Assembly: GCA_964035575.1 (NCBI GenBank) | Contig: OZ037917.1 | Coordinates: 558,001 to 622,000 of the forward strand | Reading direction: 5' to 3' | Length of the DNA stretch: 64,000 bases | Source: Rhynchopus sp. YZ270_cl-10 | Lineage: Eukaryota; Euglenozoa; Diplonemea; Diplonemida; Diplonemidae | In this document: positions 19,311 through 30,339 of the stretch, piece after piece | How positions within the stretch are numbered: position 1 is the first letter of the stretch | Layout of the letters: the number at the start of each line of letters is the position of its first letter | Made by a program: the position numbers and the translations under genes | Notes under the pieces: generated by a model | Databases searched by the model: none | The model's input: the letters and a program-made list of their open reading frames with translations, nothing else | What the model was told of the DNA's origin: nothing

Positions 19311-21050
19311 CTACCTGCGGCACGACTTCCACCATCTGTTGCCCACACAGCTCAGTCCCCATGAACAACACGACTCACGCCCCATGCACGAACTGTACTC
19401 ACGAAGCCTGTACCTGCACTGTGGTGGCGGTGGTGGTGGCCGTGTCCTGGGTGCAGGTGCAGGTCCAGTGGGTGCACCACCCCCAAGCACACGGCACGAC
19501 TTCCCGCGACGTTGCGAACACGAAGGCATGCACTCTGCGTAACGTGAAGTCACCTCGAAGCAGGTGGTGCCCGACTCGCAGCAGTCTGGCGAGAAGAGGC
19601 AGCTGCCCCACTTTTGCACTGGCCATCTGCAACTCGACGGTGATGGTGGTGCTGTGCGAGGTGCTGGTGTTCTCACAGGTGGGCTCGCTGTCCTGGGTGC
19701 AGGTCCAGGTGCAGTGGGTGCACCACCCCCAAGCACACGGCACGACTTCCCGCGACGTGGCGAACACGAAGGCATGCACTCTGCGTAACGTGAAGTCACC
19801 TCGAAGCAAGTGGTACCCGACACGCAGCAGTCTGGTGAGAAGCGGCAGCTGCCCCACTTTTGCACTGGCCATCTGCAACTCGACGGTGACGGAGCAGGGC
19901 GTGGTGGTCGTGTCCACACTGGCGGAGGTGGGCTCGATGTCCTGGGTGGGCTGCGTGTCCTTGGCGGGCTCGGTGGGCTCGGGCCGCCTCCACCGCCCTC
20001 AACACGCACATTGACACGGCACTCAGAAGCAGGGCCGTCGGATGCGGTGAAGGTTGCAGCCAGGACAAACGTGCGTCCTGCATCGTTGCGTGTTGGTGTG
20101 TAGCGCAGGGCTGCGTAGCCTGTGTCGGTGATGGTTGTCCCGGAGCGTGTCACGAACTGTGTGTCGGGTGCGTTTGTGTTTGGGTACGTGACACGCATGG
20201 AACGCGATGCGGTGTAGAGTGCGTTGAAGTCGACACTGAAGTCCTCACCCACAGGGATCACGAGTGTGGTGCTCTCGCTCTGTGAGGCAATGCAGCGGGG
20301 TGCAGTGAACCGTGTCGAGCATTTGTTGTACATGAACTCAATCCCAGCCACGTCGCCTGCACTCAGCCCGCTGCGCTGGCCAATTGGCTGTGGCGAGATG
20401 ATTGTTGGCTGACGTCCGATTCTGAAGCCGTTCGGTCCATAGTGCATGATCGACCCGTAGTCGTACTTGCCCAGGTCACGTCCACTCGCACGGTTCTTAT
20501 CGAAGTTGTGCTCCATCCCACGTGTCACCTGCGAAAGATCAACCCTGACGAACTCGTCTCTGTCCTTGCGCGACTGCTCGTGCGAAAGACCCAGAGAGTG
20601 GCCGATCTCGTGAATCGTCGCACCCACGCCACACCCATTCGCAATGCTGACACTGTTGACACCGGTACCACGTCTCCCCACAGGTGAACTGCACCCATTT
20701 CCATTTTGGAAACGGATGTACGGACGCGGACACGACGAGTCAGAGGAACACTGGTTGAAACGGAAGCACGTCTTCGACTCCCAATCCCGCACTGCACTTG
20801 CCACACGTGAATCAGAGGACCTGAGTGGCGACGCAATGTAATAGTTCACAGCCTCCCCCACAGGGAACAGCTGCGACGCACGTGACAGCGGTGTGGCCCC
20901 AAGCACGTTCCCAGCACGGTCAGTCTCAATGGGCACCTGGATGTCACCTTCGACAAGGCTGAAGTCGTAATCCCAGTCGGGACGTCCACCATTCGCAGAC
21001 ACAGCAGCACACATGCTCAGAACTACCAAGGGTGATGTCTGCCACGACAT
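19311..21050 (-). CDS. Astacin metalloprotease, B type, copy B3 (I32L variant)
   Basis: This 579-aa protein differs from the other B copies by I32L in the propeptide, immediately before the V-E-G-D motif. Leu is the A-type residue and the underlying base matches A genes, so a short A-to-B conversion tract is the simplest explanation. Confidence 0.92.
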   Translation of the reverse strand: MSWQTSPLVVLSMCAAVSANGGRPDWDYDFSLVEGDIQVPIETDRAGNVLGATPLSRASQLFPVGEAVNYYIASPLRSSDSRVASAVRDWESKTCFRFNQCSSDSSCPRPYIRFQNGNGCSSPVGRRGTGVNSVSIANGCGVGATIHEIGHSLGLSHEQSRKDRDEFVRVDLSQVTRGMEHNFDKNRASGRDLGKYDYGSIMHYGPNGFRIGRQPTIISPQPIGQRSGLSAGDVAGIEFMYNKCSTRFTAPRCIASQSESTTLVIPVGEDFSVDFNALYTASRSMRVTYPNTNAPDTQFVTRSGTTITDTGYAALRYTPTRNDAGRTFVLAATFTASDGPASECRVNVRVEGGGGGPSPPSPPRTRSPPRTSSPPPPVWTRPPRPAPSPSSCRWPVQKWGSCRFSPDCCVSGTTCFEVTSRYAECMPSCSPRRGKSCRVLGGGAPTAPGPAPRTASPPVRTPAPRTAPPSPSSCRWPVQKWGSCLFSPDCCESGTTCFEVTSRYAECMPSCSQRRGKSCRVLGGGAPTGPAPAPRTRPPPPPPQCRYRLREYSSCMGRESCCSWGLSCVGNRWWKSCRR

Positions 21051-22144
21051 CCTGCGATGACTGTTCTTGTGTATGTGTATGTGGAATCTGGTGTGTGAAA
21101 ATGTGTGGGTGCGAATTTGTTGGAACACTAAAATAAACTCTGAAAAAACAGGGGCTTGGAGGGTGGCAGGGTTATGGGTGATGATGTAAACGTGGAAGGG
21201 GCGGTGCACCCGGAAAAGCAGGGGATAAAGCGAGGAGCAAAACGGCACAATTTTTGTGTGGATAACAGTTTCCACACAACACCTTCTCCCCACCGAGATG
21301 AGCAATGCAGGAAGGGAATCATGAAGGTGGTGCATATAACGAAACTCACTTCAAACAAGAAACGGTTACCAGATGAACTAAAGCCTCTCGTGCTGAGGTC
21401 ATCTGATCGAACAATATAGACAAGCAACGCTGTGGGCGTGCAAGAATAATACGAAATAAGAGGTGAATGATAAACATGCCATCGTGCATTCCTATCGTTC
21501 AAAAATGCGAAGCTCAAAGTGCAACATACGCGATGCGGACACTTTGGTTCTCCGCAACAACAACAACAACAACAACATTAAGAAACGCTGATAAAAAACC
21601 CCACATCAACACTGAATAGACGAAAAGACGAAAAGACGCAGGTGGTCAGTCGAGAACAATAATTCATCACCCAACCACAGCGATCCAGAGGTCATATCAT
21701 GTGTTGTTGTGGCTACAACCGGCAGGGCCAGTGTTCTATAAAGCAAAGAAAGAGAAAGGGGCAACGGGACATGAAGAGAATTAGGTAATATTGAGGAATT
21801 GGCGAAGTTATGAAAGAGAAGATGGTGTTGACTGATCCGGCTTTGCACAGCCCTGCAACCGATTATATATTCGGCAAATTGATGCATGATGCAGCACAGA
21901 AAAGCAGTGGTGTTAAAATCAGAGGACACTCATAAAACACAAGACTCGCCAGAAACTCGCAAAACAGTAAAGTGCGATGGCATCGTTGTGCAAATAAAAT
22001 GAGTTGGATGCGGTTGATGAATTGTAAGAACACCCCAAAGACGACGTTGGCTCGTTCTCTATTTTTTTCAGGTGTTCGAGTATCTTTTTTCACAAAAGAA
22101 AAAAACCTCAAACACAACATAAGAACACGCTGCAGGACAGCGTC

Positions 22145-23707
22145 CTACCTGCGGCACGACTTCCACCACCTGTTGCCTACACACGTCAACCCAGATGCAC
22201 AACACGACTCTTTCCCCATGCATGCACGGTACTCACGCAGCCTGTACCTGCACTGCGGTGGCGGTGGTGGTGGCCGTGTCCTGGGTGCAGGTCCAGGTCC
22301 AGTGGGTGCACCACCCCCAAGCACACGGCACGACTTCCCGCGACGTGGCGAACATGAAGGCATGCACTTTGCGTAACGTGAGTTCACCTCGAAGCAAGTG
22401 GTGCCCGACTCGCAGCAGTCTGGCGAGGAGCGGCAGCTGCCCCACATCTGCACTGGCCAGCCTCTGCAACTCGACGGTGACGGAGCAGGGCGTGGTGGCC
22501 GTGTCCACACAGGTGGAGGTGGGCTCGATGTCCTGGGTGGGCTGCGTGTCCTTGGCGGGCTTGGTGTACGTCTCGGGGGGCTCGGGGGGCTGCGTGTCCT
22601 TGGTGGGCTTGGCGGGCTCGGTGGGCTTGGTGGGCTCGGGCCGCCTCCACCGCCCTCAACACGCACATTGACACGGCACTCAGAAGCAGGGCCGTCGGAT
22701 GCGGTGAAGGTTGCAGCCAGGACAAATGTGCGTCCTGCATCGTTGCGTGTTGGTGTGTAGCGCAGGGCTGCGTAGCCTGTGTCGGTGATGGTTGTCCCGG
22801 AGCGTGTCACGAACTGTGTGTCGGGTGCGTTTGTGTTTGGGTACGTGACACGCATGGAACGCGATGCGGTGTAGAGTGCGTTGAAGTCGACACTGAAGGC
22901 TTCACCCACAGGGATCACGAGTGTGGTGCTCTCGCTCTGTGAGGCAATGCAGCGGGGTGCAGTGAACCGTGTCGAGCATTTGTTGTACATGAACTCAATC
23001 CCAGCCACGTCGCCTGCACTCAGCCCGCTGCGCTGGCCAATTGGCTGTGGCGAGATGATTGTTGGCTGACGTCCGATTCTGAAGCCGTTCGGTCCATAGT
23101 GCATGATCGACCCGTAGTCGTACTTGCCCAGGTCACGTCCACTCGCACGGTTCTTGTCAAAGTTGTGCTCCATCCCACGTGTCACCTGCGAAAGATCAAC
23201 CCTGACGAACTCGTCTCTGTCCTTGCGCGACTGCTCGTGCGAAAGACCCAGAGAGTGGCCGATCTCGTGAATCGTCGCACCCACGCCACACCCATTCGCA
23301 ATGCTGACACTGTTGACACCGGTACCACGTCTCCCCACAGGTGAACTGCACCCATTTCCATTTTGGAAACGGATGTACGGACGCGGACACGACGAGTCAG
23401 AGGAACACTGGTTGAAACGGAAGCACGTCTTCGACTCCCAATCCCGCACTGCACTTGCCACACGTGAATCAGAGGACCTGAGTGGCGACGCAATGTAATA
23501 GTTCACAGCCTCCCCCACAGGGAACAGCTGCGACGCACGTGACAGCGGTGTGGCCCCAAGCACGTTCCCAGCACGGTCAGTCTCAATGGGCACCTGGATG
23601 TCACCTTCGACAATGCTGAAGTCGTAATCCCAGTCGGGACGTCCACCATTCGCAGACACAGCAGCACACATGCTCAGGACTACCAAGGGTGATGTCTGCC
23701 ACGACAT
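22145..23707 (-). CDS. Astacin metalloprotease, C type, copy C3
   Basis: The protein is identical to C1 (Thr at 176), but the codons for residues 184-185 carry the C-type synonymous bases shared with C5 and C6. This is probably the standard C sequence, with C1 partly B-like and C2 and C4 carrying the Gln tract. Confidence 0.92.
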   Translation of the reverse strand: MSWQTSPLVVLSMCAAVSANGGRPDWDYDFSIVEGDIQVPIETDRAGNVLGATPLSRASQLFPVGEAVNYYIASPLRSSDSRVASAVRDWESKTCFRFNQCSSDSSCPRPYIRFQNGNGCSSPVGRRGTGVNSVSIANGCGVGATIHEIGHSLGLSHEQSRKDRDEFVRVDLSQVTRGMEHNFDKNRASGRDLGKYDYGSIMHYGPNGFRIGRQPTIISPQPIGQRSGLSAGDVAGIEFMYNKCSTRFTAPRCIASQSESTTLVIPVGEAFSVDFNALYTASRSMRVTYPNTNAPDTQFVTRSGTTITDTGYAALRYTPTRNDAGRTFVLAATFTASDGPASECRVNVRVEGGGGGPSPPSPPSPPSPPRTRSPPSPPRRTPSPPRTRSPPRTSSPPPPVWTRPPRPAPSPSSCRGWPVQMWGSCRSSPDCCESGTTCFEVNSRYAKCMPSCSPRRGKSCRVLGGGAPTGPGPAPRTRPPPPPPQCRYRLREYRACMGKESCCASGLTCVGNRWWKSCRR

Positions 23708-24457
23708 CCTGCGATGACTGTTCTATATGTGTATGTGGAATCTGGTGTGTGAAGATGTGTGGGCGCGACTTTTTTGGAGATGTGGATGCACACTAAAATT
23801 GAGAGCCAGAGGAGGAGGTGTGGGGTTCAATTTATAAGTACGAACGTCACAAGTAACAGTGTTACTTGAAATATTTGAAAGCAGCAAGAGAAAATGGCGG
23901 GAAAGTGATAGACAAAGCACAGGTGAGTGCAAAAGGGTAATAGAATACGGAGGAGACAGTGCAACATACGCGCATGCAGGCACTTCCGTTCTCCACACCA
24001 ACAACATCACGAAACGCTGATAAAAAAACTACAAACCAACACTGTCAAGACAGAAGACCTGTCGTGGTCGGTAGAGAACAACGGTTCTTCACCCAACCAC
24101 GGCGATCTAGAGGTCATATCATGTGTTGTTGTGGCTACAACCGGCAGGGCCAGTGTTCTATAAAGCAAAGAAAGAGAAAGGGGCAAACAGGAAATAAAGA
24201 GAATCCTGTAATGAAGAAGAGAACAGGGTGCTGGGTTATATTCTATATCCGTGCAACAAGGGGTCCGTTAGGAAAATTAGTGGTGATAAAAGAGAAGTTG
24301 AATGTGCAAATAAAACAAGACTGGATACAGGATCCGCAAACAGTAAAGCGCGGACAGTTCCGTGGCAGGTTGAGCAATGAATTGGATCTTTGCCTCATAA
24401 TTGAGGCAGCCACAGATCAGATCTGAAAATGACGCCGCAAATGAGACAGAGGCGGGT

Positions 24458-26152
24458 CTACTGCTTCTTGCACGACTTCCACCACCTGTTGCCCACACAC
24501 GTCAACCCAGATGCACAACACGACTCTTTCCCCATGCATGCACGCCATTCGCGCAGCCTGTACCTGCACTGCGGTGGCGGTGGTGGTGGCCGTGTCCTGG
24601 GTGCAGGTCCAGGTCCAGGTGCAGGTCCAGGTGCAGTGGGTGCACCACCCCCAAGCACACGGCACGGCTTCCCGCGACGTGAACATGAAGGCATGCACTT
24701 TGCGTAACGTGAGTTCACCTCGAAGCAGGTGGTGCCCGACTCGCAGCAGTCTGGCGAGGAGCGGCAGCTGCCCCACATCTGCACTGACCGTCTGCAAGTC
24801 GACGGTGACGGTGGTGCTGTGCGAGGTGCTGGTGTTCTCACAGGTGGGCTCGCTGTCCTGGGTGGGCTGCGAGTCCTTGGCGGGCTTGGTGTGCGCACAG
24901 GTGGGCTCGGGGGACTGCGTGTCCTTGGCGGGCTTGGTGTACGTCTCGGGGGGCTCGCCGTTCTCGGGGGGCTGCGTGTCCTTGGCGGGCTTGGGGGAGG
25001 TGTGCGCACAGGTGGGGTCGGGGGAGGCGGGCTCGAAGTTCTCGGAGGAGTGGGTGTCCTGGAGGGTGGTGGCGGGCTTGCAGTGCCCACCACATCGCCC
25101 TCAACACGCACACTGACACGGCACTCAGAGGCAGGGCCGTCGGATGCGGTGAAGGTTGCAGCCAGGACAAACGTGCGTCCTGCATCGTTGCGTGTTGGTG
25201 TGTAGCGCAGGGCTGCGGAGCCAGTGTAGGTGATGGTTGTCCCGGAGCGTGTCACGAACTGTGTGTCGGGTGCGTTTGTGTTTGGGTACGTGACACGCAT
25301 GGAACGCGATGCGGTGTAGAGTGCGTTGAAGTCGACACTGAAGTCCTCACCCACAGGGATCACGATTGTGGTGCTCTCGCTCTGTGAGGCAATGCAGCGG
25401 GGTGCAGTGAACCGTGTCGAGCATTTGTTGTACATGAACTCAATCCCAGCCACGTCGCCTGCACTCAGCGCGTTGCGCTGGCCAATTGGCTGTGGCGAGA
25501 TGATTGTTGGCTGACGTCCGATTCTGAAGAAGTTGGATCCATAGTGCATGATCGACCCGTAGTCGTACTTGCCCAGGTCACGTCCACTCGCGCTGTTCTT
25601 TCTGAAGTTGTTCTGCAAGCCTTCCTGCACCTGCGAGAGGTCGACAGTAACGTAGTTATCCCTGTCTTTGCGCGACTGCTCGTGCGAAAGACCCAGAGAG
25701 TGGCCGATCTCGTGAATCGTCGATCCTGCTGAGCACCCACTGGCAAGGTTGACACTGTTGACACCTGCGGAGCGAGCACCGATGGGCGAACTGCACCCAT
25801 TTCCATTTTGGAAACGGATGTACGGACGCGGGCACGACGATTCAGAGGAACAGCGGTTGAAACGGAAGCACGTCTTCGACTCCCAATCCCGCACCGCGCT
25901 TGGAATACGTGAATCAGAAGAGCTGAGTGACGATGCAATAAAGTAGTTCACAGGCTCCCCCACAGGGAACAGCGACGACTCACGTGACAGCGGTGTGGCC
26001 CCAAGCACATCCCCAGCACGGTCAGTCCCAACGGGCACCTGGATGTCACCTTCGACAAGGCTGAAGTCGTAATCCCAGTCGGGACGTCCACCATTCGCAG
26101 ACACAGCAGCACACATGCTCAGGACTACCAAGGGTGATGTCTGCCACGACAT
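24458..26152 (-). CDS. Astacin metalloprotease, A type, copy A4 (K351E)
   Basis: This is the first copy from the left with Glu at residue 351, at the end of the Ig-like domain, where B and C also have Glu. Otherwise the protein is identical to A2. Confidence 0.92.
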   Translation of the reverse strand: MSWQTSPLVVLSMCAAVSANGGRPDWDYDFSLVEGDIQVPVGTDRAGDVLGATPLSRESSLFPVGEPVNYFIASSLSSSDSRIPSAVRDWESKTCFRFNRCSSESSCPRPYIRFQNGNGCSSPIGARSAGVNSVNLASGCSAGSTIHEIGHSLGLSHEQSRKDRDNYVTVDLSQVQEGLQNNFRKNSASGRDLGKYDYGSIMHYGSNFFRIGRQPTIISPQPIGQRNALSAGDVAGIEFMYNKCSTRFTAPRCIASQSESTTIVIPVGEDFSVDFNALYTASRSMRVTYPNTNAPDTQFVTRSGTTITYTGSAALRYTPTRNDAGRTFVLAATFTASDGPASECRVSVRVEGDVVGTASPPPPSRTPTPPRTSSPPPPTPPVRTPPPSPPRTRSPPRTASPPRRTPSPPRTRSPPSPPVRTPSPPRTRSPPRTASPPVRTPAPRTAPPSPSTCRRSVQMWGSCRSSPDCCESGTTCFEVNSRYAKCMPSCSRRGKPCRVLGGGAPTAPGPAPGPGPAPRTRPPPPPPQCRYRLREWRACMGKESCCASGLTCVGNRWWKSCKKQ

Positions 26153-27505
26153 CCTGCGATGACTGTTCTTGTGTATGTGTATGTGGAATCTGGTGTGTGA
26201 AAATGTGTGGGTGCGAATTTGTTGGAACACTAAAATAAACTCTGAAAAAACAGGGGCTTGGAGGGTGGCAGGGTTATGGGTGATGATGTAAACGTGGAAG
26301 GGGCGGTGCACCCGGAAAAGCAGGGGATAAAGCGAGGAGCAAAACGGCACAATTTTTGTGTGGATACCAGTTTCCACACAACACCTTCTCCCTACCGAGA
26401 TGAGCAATGCAGGAAGGGAATCATGAAGGTGGTGCATATAACGAAACTCACTTCAAACAAGAAACGGTTACCAGATGAACTAAAGCCTCTCGTGCTGAGT
26501 CATCTGATCGAAAAATATAGACAAGCAACGCTGTGGGCGTGCAAGAATAATACAAAATAAGAGGTGAATGATAAACATGTCATCGTGCATTCCTATCGTT
26601 CAAAAATGCGAAGCTCAAAGTGCAACATACGCGATGCGGACACTTTGGTTCTCTGCAACAACAACAACAACAAAAACAACATCCACCTGATTTCACCCCC
26701 TAAAAAAAACCCGGCCTTTGGACATATCCGGCCATTTCCGGCCCTTTTCGGACCTATCCGCGCCTGATCGAAAAATATAGACAAGCACCACAGTGGGCGC
26801 GCAAGAATAATATAAAGTAATAGGTGAATGATAAATATGCCATCGTGCATTACGATCGTTCAAAAATGCGAAGCTCAAAGTGCAACATACGCGATATGAG
26901 GTCACTTTGGTTCTCCACAACAACAACAACAACAATAACAACAACAACATTAAGAAACGCTGATAAAAAACCCCACATCAACACTGAATAGACGAAAAGA
27001 CGCAGGTAGTCAGTCGAGAACAATAATTCATCACCCAACCACAGCGATCCAGAGGTCATATCATGTGTTGTTGTGGCTACCACTGGCAGGGCCAGCGTCA
27101 TATAAAGCAAACAAAGAGAAAGGGGAAAACAGGAAATAAAGATAATTAGGTAATATTGAGGAATTGGCGAAGTTATGAAAGAGAAGATGGTGTTGACTGA
27201 TCCGGCTTTGCACAGCCTTGCAACCGATTATATATTCGGCAAATTGATGCATGATGCAGCACAGAAAAGCAGTGGTGTTAAAATCAGAGGACAATCATAA
27301 AACACAAGACTCGCCAGAAACTCGCAAAACAGCAAAGTGTGATGGCATCGTTGTGCAAATAAATTGAGTTGGATGCGGTTGATGAATTGTAAGAACACTC
27401 CAAAGACGACGTTGGCTCGTTCTCTATTTTTTTCAGGTGTTCGAGTATCTTTTTTCACAAAAAAAATCTCAAACACAACATAAGAACACACTGCAGGACA
27501 GCGTC

Positions 27506-29245
27506 CTACCTGCGGCACGACTTCCACCATCTGTTGCCCACACAGCTCAGTCCCCATGAACAACACGACTCACGCCCCATGCACGAACTGTACTCACGAA
27601 GCCTGTACCTGCACTGTGGTGGCGGTGGTGGTGGCCGTGTCCTGGGTGCAGGTGCAGGTCCAGTGGGTGCACCACCCCCAAGCACACGGCACGACTTCCC
27701 GCGACGTTGCGAACACGAAGGCATGCACTCTGCGTAACGTGAAGTCACCTCGAAGCAGGTGGTGCCCGACTCGCAGCAGTCTGGCGAGAAGAGGCAGCTG
27801 CCCCACTTTTGCACTGGCCATCTGCAACTCGACGGTGATGGTGGTGCTGTGCGAGGTGCTGGTGTTCTCACAGGTGGGCTCGCTGTCCTGGGTGCAGGTC
27901 CAGGTGCAGTGGGTGCACCACCCCCAAGCACACGGCACGACTTCCCGCGACGTGGCGAACACGAAGGCATGCACTCTGCGTAACGTGAAGTCACCTCGAA
28001 GCAAGTGGTACCCGACACGCAGCAGTCTGGTGAGAAGCGGCAGCTGCCCCACTTTTGCACTGGCCATCTGCAACTCGACGGTGACGGAGCAGGGCGTGGT
28101 GGTCGTGTCCACACTGGCGGAGGTGGGCTCGATGTCCTGGGTGGGCTGCGTGTCCTTGGCGGGCTCGGTGGGCTCGGGCCGCCTCCACCGCCCTCAACAC
28201 GCACATTGACACGGCACTCAGAAGCAGGGCCGTCGGATGCGGTGAAGGTTGCAGCCAGGACAAACGTGCGTCCTGCATCGTTGCGTGTTGGTGTGTAGCG
28301 CAGGGCTGCGTAGCCTGTGTCGGTGATGGTTGTCCCGGAGCGTGTCACGAACTGTGTGTCGGGTGCGTTTGTGTTTGGGTACGTGACACGCATGGAACGC
28401 GATGCGGTGTAGAGTGCGTTGAAGTCGACACTGAAGTCCTCACCCACAGGGATCACGAGTGTGGTGCTCTCGCTCTGTGAGGCAATGCAGCGGGGTGCAG
28501 TGAACCGTGTCGAGCATTTGTTGTACATGAACTCAATCCCAGCCACGTCGCCTGCACTCAGCCCGCTGCGCTGGCCAATTGGCTGTGGCGAGATGATTGT
28601 TGGCTGACGTCCGATTCTGAAGCCGTTCGGTCCATAGTGCATGATCGACCCGTAGTCGTACTTGCCCAGGTCACGTCCACTCGCACGGTTCTTATCGAAG
28701 TTGTGCTCCATCCCACGTGTCACCTGCGAAAGATCAACCCTGACGAACTCGTCTCTGTCCTTGCGCGACTGCTCGTGCGAAAGACCCAGAGAGTGGCCGA
28801 TCTCGTGAATCGTCGCACCCACGCCACACCCATTCGCAATGCTGACACTGTTGACACCGGTACCACGTCTCCCCACAGGTGAACTGCACCCATTTCCATT
28901 TTGGAAACGGATGTACGGACGCGGACACGACGAGTCAGAGGAACACTGGTTGAAACGGAAGCACGTCTTCGACTCCCAATCCCGCACTGCACTTGCCACA
29001 CGTGAATCAGAGGACCTGAGTGGCGACGCAATGTAATAGTTCACAGCCTCCCCCACAGGGAACAGCTGCGACGCACGTGACAGCGGTGTGGCCCCAAGCA
29101 CGTTCCCAGCACGGTCAGTCTCAATGGGCACCTGGATGTCACCTTCGACAATGCTGAAGTCGTAATCCCAGTCGGGACGTCCACCATTCGCAGACACAGC
29201 AGCACACATGCTCAGAACTACCAAGGGTGATGTCTGCCACGACAT
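27506..29245 (-). CDS. Astacin metalloprotease, B type, copy B4
   Basis: The 579-aa protein is identical to B1, with standard A/B-type leader DNA. Confidence 0.92.
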   Translation of the reverse strand: MSWQTSPLVVLSMCAAVSANGGRPDWDYDFSIVEGDIQVPIETDRAGNVLGATPLSRASQLFPVGEAVNYYIASPLRSSDSRVASAVRDWESKTCFRFNQCSSDSSCPRPYIRFQNGNGCSSPVGRRGTGVNSVSIANGCGVGATIHEIGHSLGLSHEQSRKDRDEFVRVDLSQVTRGMEHNFDKNRASGRDLGKYDYGSIMHYGPNGFRIGRQPTIISPQPIGQRSGLSAGDVAGIEFMYNKCSTRFTAPRCIASQSESTTLVIPVGEDFSVDFNALYTASRSMRVTYPNTNAPDTQFVTRSGTTITDTGYAALRYTPTRNDAGRTFVLAATFTASDGPASECRVNVRVEGGGGGPSPPSPPRTRSPPRTSSPPPPVWTRPPRPAPSPSSCRWPVQKWGSCRFSPDCCVSGTTCFEVTSRYAECMPSCSPRRGKSCRVLGGGAPTAPGPAPRTASPPVRTPAPRTAPPSPSSCRWPVQKWGSCLFSPDCCESGTTCFEVTSRYAECMPSCSQRRGKSCRVLGGGAPTGPAPAPRTRPPPPPPQCRYRLREYSSCMGRESCCSWGLSCVGNRWWKSCRR

Positions 29246-30339
29246 CCTGCGATGACTGTTCTTGTGTATGTGTATGTGGAATCTGGTGTGTGAAAATGTG
29301 TGGGTGCGAATTTGTTGGAACACTAAAATAAACTCTGAAAAAACAGGGGCTTGGAGGGTGGCAGGGTTATGGGTGATGATGTAAACGTGGAAGGGGCGGT
29401 GCACCCGGAAAAGCAGGGGATAAAGCGAGGAGCAAAACGGCACAATTTTTGTGTGGATAACAGTTTCCACACAACACCTTCTCCCCACCGAGATGAGCAA
29501 TGCAGGAAGGGAATCATGAAGGTGGTGCATATAACGAAACTCACTTCAAACAAGAAACGGTTACCAGATGAACTAAAGCCTCTCGTGCTGAGGTCATCTG
29601 ATCGAACAATATAGACAAGCAACGCTGTGGGCGTGCAAGAATAATACGAAATAAGAGGTGAATGATAAACATGCCATCGTGCATTCCTATCGTTCAAAAA
29701 TGCGAAGCTCAAAGTGCAACATACGCGATGCGGACACTTTGGTTCTCCGCAACAACAACAACAACAACAACATTAAGAAACGCTGATAAAAAACCCCACA
29801 TCAACACTGAATAGACGAAAAGACGAAAAGACGCAGGTGGTCAGTCGAGAACAATAATTCATCACCCAACCACAGCGATCCAGAGGTCATATCATGTGTT
29901 GTTGTGGCTACAACCGGCAGGGCCAGTGTTCTATAAAGCAAAGAAAGAGAAAGGGGCAACGGGACATGAAGAGAATTAGGTAATATTGAGGAATTGGCGA
30001 AGTTATGAAAGAGAAGATGGTGTTGACTGATCCGGCTTTGCACAGCCCTGCAACCGATTATATATTCGGCAAATTGATGCATGATGCAGCACAGAAAAGC
30101 AGTGGTGTTAAAATCAGAGGACACTCATAAAACACAAGACTCGCCAGAAACTCGCAAAACAGTAAAGTGCGATGGCATCGTTGTGCAAATAAAATGAGTT
30201 GGATGCGGTTGATGAATTGTAAGAACACCCCAAAGACGACGTTGGCTCGTTCTCTATTTTTTTCAGGTGTTCGAGTATCTTTTTTCACAAAAGAAAAAAA
30301 CCTCAAACACAACATAAGAACACGCTGCAGGACAGCGTC